NCBI RefSeq assembly: GCF_008386395.1
Contig: NZ_CP043761.1
Location: 2,790,001-2,854,000 of the forward strand
DNA: 64,000 nt
Direction: 5' to 3'
DNA from: Paenibacillus sp. 37
GTDB taxonomy: Bacteria > Bacillota > Bacilli > Paenibacillales > Paenibacillaceae
Position 1 is the first letter of the stretch; every line of letters starts with the position of its first letter. The translations under genes and the position numbers were made by a program. The notes under the pieces are model-generated. The model saw only the letters and a list, made by a program, of their open reading frames with translations. It made no database searches and was not told the origin of the DNA. This document shows, in pieces, positions 1-8,639 of the stretch.

Positions 1-2279
1 CAGGGTGGTCTGTCCCAGCCGGATTTGTGGTCACAACGGAATGCTGTCGCGAGTTCTGTACCCGTCTTGGACATCTTTCCGGTGAAGGAGAGGAAGAGAT
101 TATTAACGCGATCCGGCATCTGGAACAGCAAACCGGGAAGTTCTTCGGACATTCGGAGAATCCGCTATTACTCGCGGTACGTACGGACCAGGATCGAGCC
201 TCAGCAACTGCGACACAATCACTGCTCAATGTTGGTCTGAATGATGTTACTGTAGAAGGACTCGCACGTCAAACCGGTGATCGGTTGTATGCACTCCAAT
301 GTTATTCAGATTACTTAGAGGAATATGGACAGCTGGTATATGCAATTCCGTCTGAATTTTTCACAGAAATATCGAGTCATGTCAAGGGTCGGGATGAAAC
401 GGAACTTGAATTAACCATTACCGAATTTAAATATTTAATTGAAGCGAAGGGGCGTAACCCTTTTCCTCAAGATGTTCAAATTCAATTCAAAGAAGCAGTA
501 CGTGCGGTATATCATCCACAGTGTGTTGAAGCATCCAGATCTCAGAAAGAGATCGTGCGTAAATCATATTACATCGCTTCGGAGCAAAGCGCTCCTGTTC
601 TTATACAGACGATGATACATGGAAAATGTGGAGAATCAAGCGGGACCGGAACAATATATACGTGTAACCCACTTACAGGAGAAAAGGGAATTACAGGACA
701 ATATGTCCCTACCGGGAACGCGAGCCAAACAGATCACGGCTTGGAGCGTTTAAGGAAAGACCAACCTGAGCTGTACACAAGTTTGCTGGAGATAGGTAGC
801 CAGTTGGAGACGCATAAGGGAGAAGTGCAGGAAATCACCTTTGTGATTGAATCCGGCGCGTTGTATGTTGTGCAGACCCAGCCCGCCCGATTATCCTCAA
901 CAGCCACGCTGAGGAGTACTGTGGATTTTGTCCATGAAGGACTCATCACCAAGGAGGATGCACTTCTTCGTATCCAACCTGGGCATATCATGGAAGTGTT
1001 GAAGCGACACTACACAGATTCTAACAGAGAAGTGAGCAATGGACATCTGCCCATACAGATCCAGCCAGTAACTAATGATGAATGTCCAGCTTATAACAAC
1101 TCAGATTCACTTTTATCAGCAGATCTGCAACTACTGCTCAATTGGGCTGATGAAGTGAAAGAGTTGAAGGTACTGGCCAATGTAGATCATCCACAGGATG
1201 CCATGACATCAAGGCTACTAGGGGCTGAGGGAATAGGTCTGTGCCGGACGGAGAACATGCTGTTATCACCTGCGCGGTTACCATTTGTACAAAAAATGAT
1301 CTTGGCAGACAGTGAATCTGAACGCAGGCGTGGTTTGGAGCGTCTGTTGCCGATGCAGCAGTCTGATTTTGAACAGATATTCGAAGCGATGGATGGATAC
1401 CCGGTAACGATACGTTTGCTCGATTCGCCGTTGCATGAACTGCTACCGGATCTGGGAGTGTTGGAGAAACGGCGCGAGTGGTTACAAGCAGAGGAGTGGC
1501 AGGAGCAAAAAGACCATCAGAATGAGCTGGAGGAACTGGAGCGCGTAATTCGCAGAGTCAGTGAATTGCATGAACATAATCCGACATTGGGGCAACAGGC
1601 TTGTCGGCTGAGTACGGTGTTCCCGGAGATTGTTGATATGCAGCTGGAAGCGATTTTCCGCGCAGCTGTGATAGGCATCCGACAAGGATGGTGGGTACGT
1701 CCCGAGATTATGATCCCGCAGATCGGTCATGTGCATGAACTTCAGGTGATGAGAGATCTGGTGGATCATGTAGCGGACCAGGTGCTTGGTGAGGAGAAGC
1801 GGCATTGTCACTATAGAGTGGGGGCGATGATCGAAGCTCCGAGAGCGGCGCTGACGGCGACTCACATTGCTCGCCAGGCTGACTTTTTCTCGTTTGGCAC
1901 GGATGAGCTGACAGAGATGACATTTGGATATAGTCGCCATGAAGCTGAGAAGCGGCTCCTTCTCCTTCAGCGTGATACGGACTCTCGTATGGTAACGAAT
2001 AATCCATTTCATGTGTTGGACATTGAGGGAGTCGGCCAACTGGTGGAGATGGCGGTAGTCCAAGGTCGAATTCGAAAACCTCATCTGAAAACAGGGATCT
2101 GTGGAGAAAATGTTGTGGACCTGGAGTCAATTACGTTCTGCCACCGTATTGGACTGGATTACGTAAGCTGTTTGCCTGAACAGATCCCTTATGCACGAAT
2201 TGCTGCTGCACAAGCAGCCATTAAGGCACAGAGAGAGGGAGCAGACACACAGAACACGGATATTTCTACAATTGCGTAA
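1..2279 (+). CDS. PPDK-like protein lacking the phosphohistidine domain (5' partial)
   Basis: The window edge cuts the 5' end. The frame is open from base 3 and begins GWSVPAGFVVTTE, matching the start of the pyruvate phosphate dikinase ATP-grasp domain, so perhaps 15-20 residues are missing. Known PPDKs interconvert pyruvate/ATP/Pi and PEP/AMP/PPi through a phosphohistidine on a swivelling middle domain. The ATP-grasp part (visible residues 1-320) and the C-terminal PEP/pyruvate barrel (about 380-758; GIGLCRTENM, TEMTFGYSR, LKTGICGEN) are recognisable. Between them lie only about 55 residues, and the TxGGMTSHAA phosphohistidine motif is absent. ATP-site motifs also differ: YTCNPLTGE replaces FTRNPSTGE, VQTQPARLS replaces LQTRNGKRT, and ICGENVV replaces ICGEHGG. 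Inference: it cannot run the normal dikinase cycle and may be a paralogue with another role or one in decay. The frame is intact, so it is not a simple pseudogene. Confidence 0.85.
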   Translation, partial: GWSVPAGFVVTTECCREFCTRLGHLSGEGEEEIINAIRHLEQQTGKFFGHSENPLLLAVRTDQDRASATATQSLLNVGLNDVTVEGLARQTGDRLYALQCYSDYLEEYGQLVYAIPSEFFTEISSHVKGRDETELELTITEFKYLIEAKGRNPFPQDVQIQFKEAVRAVYHPQCVEASRSQKEIVRKSYYIASEQSAPVLIQTMIHGKCGESSGTGTIYTCNPLTGEKGITGQYVPTGNASQTDHGLERLRKDQPELYTSLLEIGSQLETHKGEVQEITFVIESGALYVVQTQPARLSSTATLRSTVDFVHEGLITKEDALLRIQPGHIMEVLKRHYTDSNREVSNGHLPIQIQPVTNDECPAYNNSDSLLSADLQLLLNWADEVKELKVLANVDHPQDAMTSRLLGAEGIGLCRTENMLLSPARLPFVQKMILADSESERRRGLERLLPMQQSDFEQIFEAMDGYPVTIRLLDSPLHELLPDLGVLEKRREWLQAEEWQEQKDHQNELEELERVIRRVSELHEHNPTLGQQACRLSTVFPEIVDMQLEAIFRAAVIGIRQGWWVRPEIMIPQIGHVHELQVMRDLVDHVADQVLGEEKRHCHYRVGAMIEAPRAALTATHIARQADFFSFGTDELTEMTFGYSRHEAEKRLLLLQRDTDSRMVTNNPFHVLDIEGVGQLVEMAVVQGRIRKPHLKTGICGENVVDLESITFCHRIGLDYVSCLPEQIPYARIAAAQAAIKAQREGADTQNTDISTIA

Positions 2280-2394
2280 CGCTCACCCTGTCCTACACGG
2301 AACTTCCATGGAATAGCAACCAGAAAACTGTTATACTGAAATATGCGTTTTGTAAAATGAACGTAAAATTTCAGGGTAAGGGTTGAAAGCGACC

Positions 2395-4332
2395 ATGTAT
2401 AATTCCAAAAATGAACGAACTTCATCACGGACCTTATTCGCCGTGTTATTCATTGTAATGCTGCTGAAGCTGTCACTGCTGCGATATTTCTTTTTTCAGG
2501 GTCTGTCCGGCATCGGTCTGTTAACTGACGCATTAGGCGTACTAACTGTGGTATGCCTGCTGGATCTGATCGTGCCCAAAGGCTGGAAGCGAGCAGTATA
2601 CGGAGGATTTAATATTCTGTTTTCTCTGGTGCTGTTCGCGGCTACGTTGTATAACGTCCATTTTAGTTCGGTACCAACCTATACCGCGCTAAGTGAGCTG
2701 GGGCAAGTTGCCCAAGTAAGGGGAAGTATCGGACCACTGGTACGACCGGAGCACTTTCTGTTTTTTGCAGACATCGTACTGGCATTGCCAATATGGTTGA
2801 TTATGCGCAGACGTGCTGGCGGGCGCAACCACACCAGTTACCGCGATAGCGGTTTGACGTTTGGTAGAATTCGCAGACGTTACTGGGGCAAACTCGGCGT
2901 TGCGCTTACCGCTGCATTCTGCATCGTGCTGTCAGGCAGTTTTATTGTCAAAGGTGAAACGATTGATAACGAATTAGTTCGTGCTGAGAATCTCGGTTTC
3001 CTGAACTATCAAGTATCGTCGGCCATTCTGACGAGCAAAGAGAATGAGGCCATTGCGAATGGAAACATTAACGAAACCATTGCCAAGATCAATGAGCTGG
3101 TTAGCCGGTATCCGTATCAGGATAAACCAAGTGACGGCACAGCCGTGAAAGCCAAATATTTTGGTCAGGCCAAAGGTAGTAATCTGATTGTACTGCAACT
3201 GGAGTCCTTTCAGAATTTCCCGATTAATGCTTCCTTAGACGGTCAGGAGTTAACACCGGTACTGAATGATCTGGCCAAAGAAAGCTATTATTTCTCTCAT
3301 TTTTTCCAACAGATTGGACAGGGAAACACATCAGACGCTGAATTCATGTCGAACACGTCTATCTATCCAACCGGAGTTGTTCCCATGTCAGCAGGGTATA
3401 GTGACCGTGAACTGCCGAGTCTTCCCAAGTTATTAGGAAAAGAGGGATATGAGTCCGAGACGTACCACGTCAATGACGTCACCTTCTGGAACCGGAACAA
3501 GATGTATCCGGCACTCGGATTCACTCGTTACTTCGACAAGCCCAGCTTCAAAAACGACAGATTCAATGACTTTGGGCCATCGGATGAAGAGTTGTACCGT
3601 GTAGGTATGGAAAAAATGACTTCGCATCAGGCTGCGAATCAGCCGTTCTATGCTCAGTTCATAACGGCATCGAGCCACTCGCCGTTTACGGTTCCCGCTG
3701 ATCGTGCACGGATCACGATTCCAGCGACCATCACGAACAAACTGCTTCACGATTATCTGCAAGCAATCAACTATACGGACTATGCCATCGGTCAACTCAT
3801 TAATGAGTTGAAGGCGAACGGATTATGGGATAACACTACTTTAGTGCTCTACGGAGACCACTTTGGTCTGCCAGCTGACGAAGAGATTACACAGCAGATT
3901 CAGGCCAATCTGGGCGTCCCTTATGACGGTAAAGTAAGTCGATTCAACATTCCGTTAATGATTCATACGCCGAAACAGACCAAAGGGCAAGTGATTGAGC
4001 AGCCAGGCGGTCAGTTGGATATGTTGCCAACGATTATGAACTTGATGGGTGTTTCGCTTCAGGATGAGAAATTCACTGCCTTCGGACATGATTTGCTCAA
4101 CATGGACCACAATGCCTTCGGTATCCGGTATTACTTGCCGACAGGTTCATTTGTCAACGATGATATTATGTTTATCCCGGGTGCGGGCTTTGACGATGGA
4201 ACGGCCTACTCCCTAAAAACATATGAACCGGTAACGGATTTGGAACCGTATCGTTCCGATTATGAACATGTGCTCAGCCTGATGAAACTGTCTGACGAGT
4301 ATGTGAAGTTGTTACCGAAACGTGCACCATAA
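2395..4332 (+). CDS. LtaS-type lipoteichoic acid synthase / sulfatase-fold membrane protein
   Basis: About 645 residues. The N-terminus carries some five hydrophobic membrane segments (residues 10-200), followed by an extracellular alkaline-phosphatase-fold domain. The motif GQGNTSDAEF places the presumed catalytic Thr near residue 312, as in LtaS enzymes, which transfer glycerol phosphate from phosphatidylglycerol onto the growing lipoteichoic acid chain. Further family motifs are YGDHFG and ASSHSPF. The frame is also open from a TTG at 2383, but the purine-rich AAGGG directly abuts that codon; it sits 12 nt from the ATG at 2395, so I prefer 2395. The gene is monocistronic and is followed by a strong terminator. 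It could be LtaS itself or a paralogue such as a YfnI/YqgS/YvgJ type; sequence alone does not decide. Confidence 0.88.
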   Translation: MYNSKNERTSSRTLFAVLFIVMLLKLSLLRYFFFQGLSGIGLLTDALGVLTVVCLLDLIVPKGWKRAVYGGFNILFSLVLFAATLYNVHFSSVPTYTALSELGQVAQVRGSIGPLVRPEHFLFFADIVLALPIWLIMRRRAGGRNHTSYRDSGLTFGRIRRRYWGKLGVALTAAFCIVLSGSFIVKGETIDNELVRAENLGFLNYQVSSAILTSKENEAIANGNINETIAKINELVSRYPYQDKPSDGTAVKAKYFGQAKGSNLIVLQLESFQNFPINASLDGQELTPVLNDLAKESYYFSHFFQQIGQGNTSDAEFMSNTSIYPTGVVPMSAGYSDRELPSLPKLLGKEGYESETYHVNDVTFWNRNKMYPALGFTRYFDKPSFKNDRFNDFGPSDEELYRVGMEKMTSHQAANQPFYAQFITASSHSPFTVPADRARITIPATITNKLLHDYLQAINYTDYAIGQLINELKANGLWDNTTLVLYGDHFGLPADEEITQQIQANLGVPYDGKVSRFNIPLMIHTPKQTKGQVIEQPGGQLDMLPTIMNLMGVSLQDEKFTAFGHDLLNMDHNAFGIRYYLPTGSFVNDDIMFIPGAGFDDGTAYSLKTYEPVTDLEPYRSDYEHVLSLMKLSDEYVKLLPKRAP

Positions 4333-4362
4333 ATCAATTTTTCTGCAATAGGTCAGATCAAA

Positions 4363-4396
4363 AACGTCACCAGTTCAAAAGCTGGTGGCGTTTTTT
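4363..4396 (+). terminator. Rho-independent terminator after the LtaS-type gene
   Basis: The stem AACGTCACCAG pairs with CTGGTGGCGTT (one G-T pair) and is followed by a run of six T. Confidence 0.85.
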
Positions 4397-4566
4397 GCAT
4401 GTTTCTTGCACAAGTGTGGTAATAAAGAGAATAACTAAAGTTTGAAACTGTAATAATTAATGTTACAATGGAATGAGCAAGAATGAAGTGAGCAAAAGCG
4501 CGTAATATTCGCAGATCTCATATTCACAGTTCTTATGAACCTAACAGACGAGAGGATTGAATATAT

Positions 4567-5574
4567 ATGAAACTGAGTGTACTCGAACACGGACATATCA
4601 ATGAAGGACGAAGTGTACAGGATACGTTGCAGGAAACGGTGAAACTCGCACAACATGCGGATCAATTGGGGTACTCCCGTTTCTGGATGTCGGAGCATCA
4701 CGGTAGTGGTGCACTGTCTTTCTCCAGTCCTGAAGTTATGATTGCACATGTGGCTGCACATACGGATCGAATTCGCGTAGGTTCCGGTGGCGTTATGCTA
4801 CCTCACTATAGTGCCTATAAGGTTGCAGAGAATTTCCGTCTGCTGGAAGCTCTGCATCCGGGACGGATTGACCTTGGGATTGGCAGAGCACCGGGAGGCA
4901 TGCCAATTGCCAGCAGAGCACTGAATGAAGGCAAATCATCGAATGTACAATTTTTTCCGCAACAGATCGCGGATCTGGGCGGATACTTCCACGAGCAGTT
5001 GCCTGAGGATCATCGGTTTGCATCTCTGGTAGCCGGACCATCGGTTCCCACGGTACCAGAAGTGTGGTTGCTGGGTTCAAGCTCCGAAGGTGCGAGAATT
5101 GCTGCTGCGCAAGGGACGTCCTATGCGTTTGCCCAATTCTTCGGTACACCAGGCGGCGAAGAAGCAATGAAGCATTACCGCAGACATTTCAAGCCGTCCA
5201 TCCTGAATGACAAACCACATTCAATGATTGCTGTCTCGGCATTCTGCGCGGAGACAGAGGAAGAAGCGGCTGAACTTGCGCGCAGCAATGAACTTTTCTT
5301 CTTACGCCTTGGACGAGGTCTTGAACAAAGTTCCTTCCCATCTCTGGAGACGGTGAACAACTATCCATACACAGCGATGGAGATGGAACAGATCCGTCAA
5401 CGTCGTTCTTTTTCCATCGTGGGAACACCGGATCAGGTGAAAGACAAAATTACCGCAATGGCTGAACGCCATGAAGCGGATGAAGTCATTATTGCATCAG
5501 CGGTTCATTCGTTTGAAGCACGTCTGCGCTCATTCGGCTTGATTGCTGAAGCCTTTGGACTCAAGCAGGACTAA
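4567..5574 (+). CDS. Luciferase-like (LLM) flavin-dependent monooxygenase
   Basis: 335 residues, cytosolic, no signal peptide. The sequence starts MKLSVLEHG and continues with FWMSEHHG, RIRVGSGGVMLPHYS and LHPGRIDLGIGRAPGG, which are hallmarks of the bacterial luciferase-like TIM-barrel family that uses FMNH2 or F420. It most resembles the MsnO8/YwcH-type group of single-subunit LLM proteins. The substrate is unknown. The start has a purine-rich GAGAGG about 10 nt upstream. It stands alone, with terminators or gaps on both sides, so context adds no function. Confidence 0.85.
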   Translation: MKLSVLEHGHINEGRSVQDTLQETVKLAQHADQLGYSRFWMSEHHGSGALSFSSPEVMIAHVAAHTDRIRVGSGGVMLPHYSAYKVAENFRLLEALHPGRIDLGIGRAPGGMPIASRALNEGKSSNVQFFPQQIADLGGYFHEQLPEDHRFASLVAGPSVPTVPEVWLLGSSSEGARIAAAQGTSYAFAQFFGTPGGEEAMKHYRRHFKPSILNDKPHSMIAVSAFCAETEEEAAELARSNELFFLRLGRGLEQSSFPSLETVNNYPYTAMEMEQIRQRRSFSIVGTPDQVKDKITAMAERHEADEVIIASAVHSFEARLRSFGLIAEAFGLKQD

Positions 5575-5673
5575 TGGTAAGCAAGCGGGAATAACTACTC
5601 TAAACAGACTGGAATCTTGCTCATGCAAGGTTCCGGTTATACTCTTGCGTGATCAGGGAGAGGAGAGATTCAC

Positions 5674-6426
5674 ATGCGCAGATGTGTCATTAGTGATATT
5701 CATGGCTGTTACGATGAATTTAATGCATTGCTTAAGCTCGCAGATTATAATCCGCAGCAGGATGAATTGATTTTACTCGGTGATTATGTGGATCGCGGTC
5801 CAAGCAGCAAACAGGTCATCGAACAGATTATGCAGCTTCAGCAACAGCACCATATTATGGTGATCAAAGGCAATCACGATGCCATGATGGTGAAGGCGCT
5901 TACCCAGGATGTTGAGCAATATGATCAACACTGGATTCGTAATGGCGGACTACAGACGATGGCAAGTTATCTGGATCTGGAGCTTACTTATGATGAACAA
6001 CAGATCGATTGGGAAGCTTATGCTGAAGCCAAAAAGTGGATACGTACACACTATGAACACCATCTTCGTTTTCTGGAACAGCTTCCGCTGGTGTACGAAA
6101 TTCCGGGTTATATTTTTGTGCATGCCGGGATCAACCCGGATATCGAGGATTGGAGAAGCCAGTCCGAGCGGGACTTTATTTGGATTCGTGAATCATTCTA
6201 TTCCAGACCAACGACGATTAGAGAGACGGTCGTATTTGGACACACCCCCGTGAAGCATTTGCATGATGAGACAGGCATTTGGTTTGACCCGAGCGGAGAC
6301 AAAATTGGCATTGATGGTGGTTGTGCCTACGGAGCCCAATTGAACCTGCTGGAGATTAGCGAAGACGGCAGTCTACAGACCTTTTTTGTACGGCAAGGGC
6401 AGAGCGCTGAAGAGCCTGAGATGTAA
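5674..6426 (+). CDS. Serine/threonine phosphoprotein phosphatase-type metallophosphoesterase
   Basis: 250 residues. The metal-binding motifs are in order: SDIHG (residues 7-11), GDYVDRG, GNHD, and later VFGHTP and IDGGCAYG. These are the signatures of the PPP/PrpA-like calcineurin-fold phosphatases with a two-metal centre. The GNHD/GDYVDRG spacing favours phosphoprotein phosphatase over nucleotide phosphodiesterase, and diadenosine tetraphosphatase (PrpE-like) activity is an alternative. The start has a strong AGGGAGAGGAGAG upstream. The gap to ppaC is 483 bp and contains a promoter and repeat copy 1. Confidence 0.85.
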   Translation: MRRCVISDIHGCYDEFNALLKLADYNPQQDELILLGDYVDRGPSSKQVIEQIMQLQQQHHIMVIKGNHDAMMVKALTQDVEQYDQHWIRNGGLQTMASYLDLELTYDEQQIDWEAYAEAKKWIRTHYEHHLRFLEQLPLVYEIPGYIFVHAGINPDIEDWRSQSERDFIWIRESFYSRPTTIRETVVFGHTPVKHLHDETGIWFDPSGDKIGIDGGCAYGAQLNLLEISEDGSLQTFFVRQGQSAEEPEM

Positions 6427-6588
6427 TATTTTCGTTGGACATCAGATTTCGTATGCTAATTTATAAGGTTGTACGATGGAATAAATAGGATACATATCAT
6501 ATCGACTTGAGGGGAATGAACCAAGTTTAGCTATTTTTCCAAAATGACTTGCCTGAGAATAATTTGCAATTAATTCGCTGTAAAGGGA

Positions 6589-6617
6589 TTGGAATTTAGC
6601 CTTATTAGCGCTATAAT
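6589..6617 (+). promoter_or_regulatory. SigA-type promoter upstream of repeat copy 1 and ppaC
   Basis: TTGGAA (6589-6594), a 17-bp spacer, then TATAAT (6612-6617). A transcript starting near 6624 would run through the whole repeat element (6653-6882) before reaching ppaC. Read by eye; not experimentally known. Confidence 0.6.
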
Positions 6618-6652
6618 CAGTAGGGTGTGATTAAAATATGACATATATTTTC

Positions 6653-6882
6653 TATATAAGTTCAACTAAAATTTTTACACGAGAACGGAGAGGACAGAAA
6701 AAAGCTGGAGAAGCGGAGCGTTCGCCTGAAAGCTTTCTGAAAGAAAGCTGCATCGGAAGCGTATGCTTATCACTGGATTTTCGCTTTAACAAGGGAATCA
6801 AAAAATCTGGGGACAACAGCGATCGGAAGGTTATTCTGTCATCGGAGTGGCAAGTGTAAACATCTTTGGTTAAACTTATATA
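6653..6882 (+). repeat. Structured dispersed intergenic repeat, copy 1 (230 bp)
   Basis: The ends are inverted repeats (TATATAAGTTCAACTAAA on the left, matching the reverse complement of the right end through AACTTATATA). The core has, in order, GACAGAA (6693-6699), a GCGGAGCGTTCGC hairpin, an AGCTTTC/GAAAGCT hairpin, an ATCGGAAGC segment, GGATTTT...AAAATCTGGGG with an inner hairpin, ACAGCGATCGGAAGG, then TTCTGTC (6834-6840), which pairs with GACAGAA. It shares this layout with copies at 20234, 24730 and 43313. It lies in the apparent 5' leader of ppaC. The family is not recognised as a named one. Confidence 0.85.
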
Positions 6883-6909
6883 AATCAGAATTGACGGAGG
6901 GCTATGAAT

Positions 6910-7842
6910 ATGGAAAAAGCGTTAATCTTCGGTCACAAAAATCCCGACACGGATACGATCTGTTCGGCAATCGCCTATGCGGATCTCAAAACAAAATTGG
7001 GTCAGGACGTTGAAGCTGTTCGTCTCGGCGAAGTCAATGGTGAAACCCAGTTTGCACTGGATCAATTCAAAATTGCTGCACCACGTCTGATTAAAACCGC
7101 TGCAAATGAAGTAAACAAAGTTATTCTGGTTGACCACAACGAGCGTCAGCAAAGTGTAAGCGATATTGAGGAAGTAACTGTTGTTGAAGTTATCGACCAT
7201 CACCGTATTGCTAACTTTGAGACAAGCGGACCTCTGTATTTCCGTGCAGAGCCTGTAGGTTGTACAGCAACCATTTTGAATAAAATGTACAAAGAAAATG
7301 GCATCGAAGTGAGTGCGCCGATTGCTGGCTTGATGTTGTCTGCCATTATCTCCGATTCCCTGTTGTTCAAATCCCCGACTTGCACAGAGCAGGACATAGC
7401 CGCTGCGCGTGAACTGGCTGCCATTGCTGGTGTAGATGCAGACAGCTATGGTCTCGACATGCTGAAAGCCGGCGCGGATCTGAGCCAAAAAACAATTGCT
7501 GAACTGATTTCTCTGGATGCCAAAGAATTCGTAATGGGTCAATCCAAAGTGGAAATTGCACAGGTTAACGCTGTAGATGTGAATGATGTTCTCGTGAAGC
7601 AACCTGAGCTTGAAGCAGCCATTGAAGCAATCATTTCCAGCAAAGGTCTCGACCTGTTTGTATTTGTCGTAACAGACATTCTGAACAACGATTCCGTAGC
7701 TCTGGCATATGGTACATCCACTAAAGCTGTGGAGAAAGCCTACAATGTGACGCTGTCTAATAGCAGAGCGCTCTTGAAAGGCGTAGTATCACGCAAATCA
7801 CAAATCGTACCAGTTCTGACGGAAGCATTCAACACACTGTAA
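6910..7842 (+). CDS. ppaC: Manganese-dependent (family II) inorganic pyrophosphatase
   Basis: 310 residues. It hydrolyses pyrophosphate to two phosphates in the cytosol and so pulls biosynthetic reactions forward. Family II (DHH) motifs: [14 protein letters not shown] at the N-terminus, VIDHHRI with D96-H97-H98, and a C-terminal DHHA2 domain with SRKSQIVP near the end. The length matches the family. An ATG at 6904 is in frame, but GGAGG (6896-6900) is only 3 nt from it and 9 nt from the ATG at 6910. The B. subtilis enzyme also begins MEK, so 6910 is chosen. The leader contains repeat copy 1. Confidence 0.95.
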   Translation: MEKALIFGHKNPDTDTICSAIAYADLKTKLGQDVEAVRLGEVNGETQFALDQFKIAAPRLIKTAANEVNKVILVDHNERQQSVSDIEEVTVVEVIDHHRIANFETSGPLYFRAEPVGCTATILNKMYKENGIEVSAPIAGLMLSAIISDSLLFKSPTCTEQDIAAARELAAIAGVDADSYGLDMLKAGADLSQKTIAELISLDAKEFVMGQSKVEIAQVNAVDVNDVLVKQPELEAAIEAIISSKGLDLFVFVVTDILNNDSVALAYGTSTKAVEKAYNVTLSNSRALLKGVVSRKSQIVPVLTEAFNTL

Positions 7843-7904
7843 ATCAAACCGATTGGCGTATTTGTACGCTGATATGTATTACAAATAAGTAGCAACACCA
7901 TCCT

Positions 7905-7942
7905 AGCCTGCTCTGATCCGTAAATGGTCAGGACAGGCTTTT
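7905..7942 (+). terminator. Terminator-like hairpin between ppaC and the IF-3 paralogue
   Basis: AGCCTG...CTGA.CC pairs with GG.TCAG..CAGGCT, followed by TTTT, and ends about 20 nt before the next start codon. It may terminate ppaC transcription or attenuate entry into the IF-3-like gene. Confidence 0.55.
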
Positions 7943-7962
7943 GATGTAGAGGAGGAAGAATC

Positions 7963-8454
7963 ATGATCAAAAATGAAAAGATCAAAGCAGCCGAAGTGCA
8001 GCTGACCGGCCTGAATGGTGAAGATCTGGGTGTCATGTCCACGCAGGAAGCACTTCTACTTGCGAAGCAGCATAAGGTAGATCTGGTGTGCTTGTCCTTA
8101 ATGACAAGTCCACCGCCATGCAAGCTGATTGGAGCTGGAGCGGCCAAAGCGGAAGCGCAGCAGGCGAAGAAAAAAGCGAGTAAATCCCCCGATAAACGTA
8201 AAGTAAAGGAAATTCGCTTGAACCTTGCGATGGAGGATCATGACCGGGATACGAAGCAATCTCAAGCGGAGCGCATTCTGAAGAAGGGTGATTCGGTAAA
8301 ACTCGTCATCCAGGTGCATGGAGCCAAAGAAGGAGTTGCAGGCAAGGAGTGGGCTGAACAACTGAGCAAATCGCTAGCTGAATTCGGTAGCAAAACGACA
8401 GGTGTTCAGGTAAGTGGTAAACAGGTTGTTGTGCAACTGGACCCTAATGTGTAA
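7963..8454 (+). CDS. Translation initiation factor IF-3 paralogue
   Basis: 163 residues with the two-domain IF-3 layout. The N-domain (1-75) has MIKNEKIKAAEV, MSTQEALLLA and PPPCKL; a Lys/Ala-rich linker follows; the C-domain (85-163) has KVKEIRLNLAMEDHD and ERILKKGDSVKLVI. Canonical IF-3 binds the 30S subunit and proofreads the initiator tRNA. This copy is divergent: the RFRGREMAH-type segment is IQVHGAKEG, and the usual EGRMMTMILAP tail is missing. It is also not beside rpmI/rplT, where the housekeeping infC normally sits, so I infer a second IF-3 copy. The SD is GGAGGA. The hairpin just upstream could be an attenuator. Confidence 0.85.
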   Translation: MIKNEKIKAAEVQLTGLNGEDLGVMSTQEALLLAKQHKVDLVCLSLMTSPPPCKLIGAGAAKAEAQQAKKKASKSPDKRKVKEIRLNLAMEDHDRDTKQSQAERILKKGDSVKLVIQVHGAKEGVAGKEWAEQLSKSLAEFGSKTTGVQVSGKQVVVQLDPNV

Positions 8455-8529
8455 ACTGCTTGGAGCGATCCTCGATGTAGCACAAAGGTAAGGAATGTCG
8501 ATACAGTAATGATCTTTTAGATGTAAAGA

Positions 8530-8576
8530 AAGCCCAATGAGGTAGCAGGCTAACTGCTGCTGTATTGGGCTTGTTT
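8530..8576 (+). terminator. Terminator after the IF-3 paralogue
   Basis: AAGCCCAAT pairs with ATTGGGCTT around an inner GCAG-rich arm, with T-rich sequence after it. It may also serve the convergent tgl gene. Confidence 0.7.
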
Positions 8577-8639
8577 GTCATCACTTGGATTGAGGTGTCG
8601 TTCACAATTTAATGCAAAAGCCATTTCTGTTCCAGTAGC

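Noticed and set aside
1482..2084. 200-codon antisense frame in the PPDK-like gene
   Set aside because: Fully antisense to a coding frame with clear homology; no SD or family motifs.
6638..6859. 73-codon plus-strand frame in repeat copy 1
   Set aside because: It lies across the structured repeat, lacks an SD, and is not preserved in the other copies.
6922..7602. 226-codon antisense frame over ppaC
   Set aside because: Shadow of ppaC codon usage; product rich in Cys/His/Phe without motifs.
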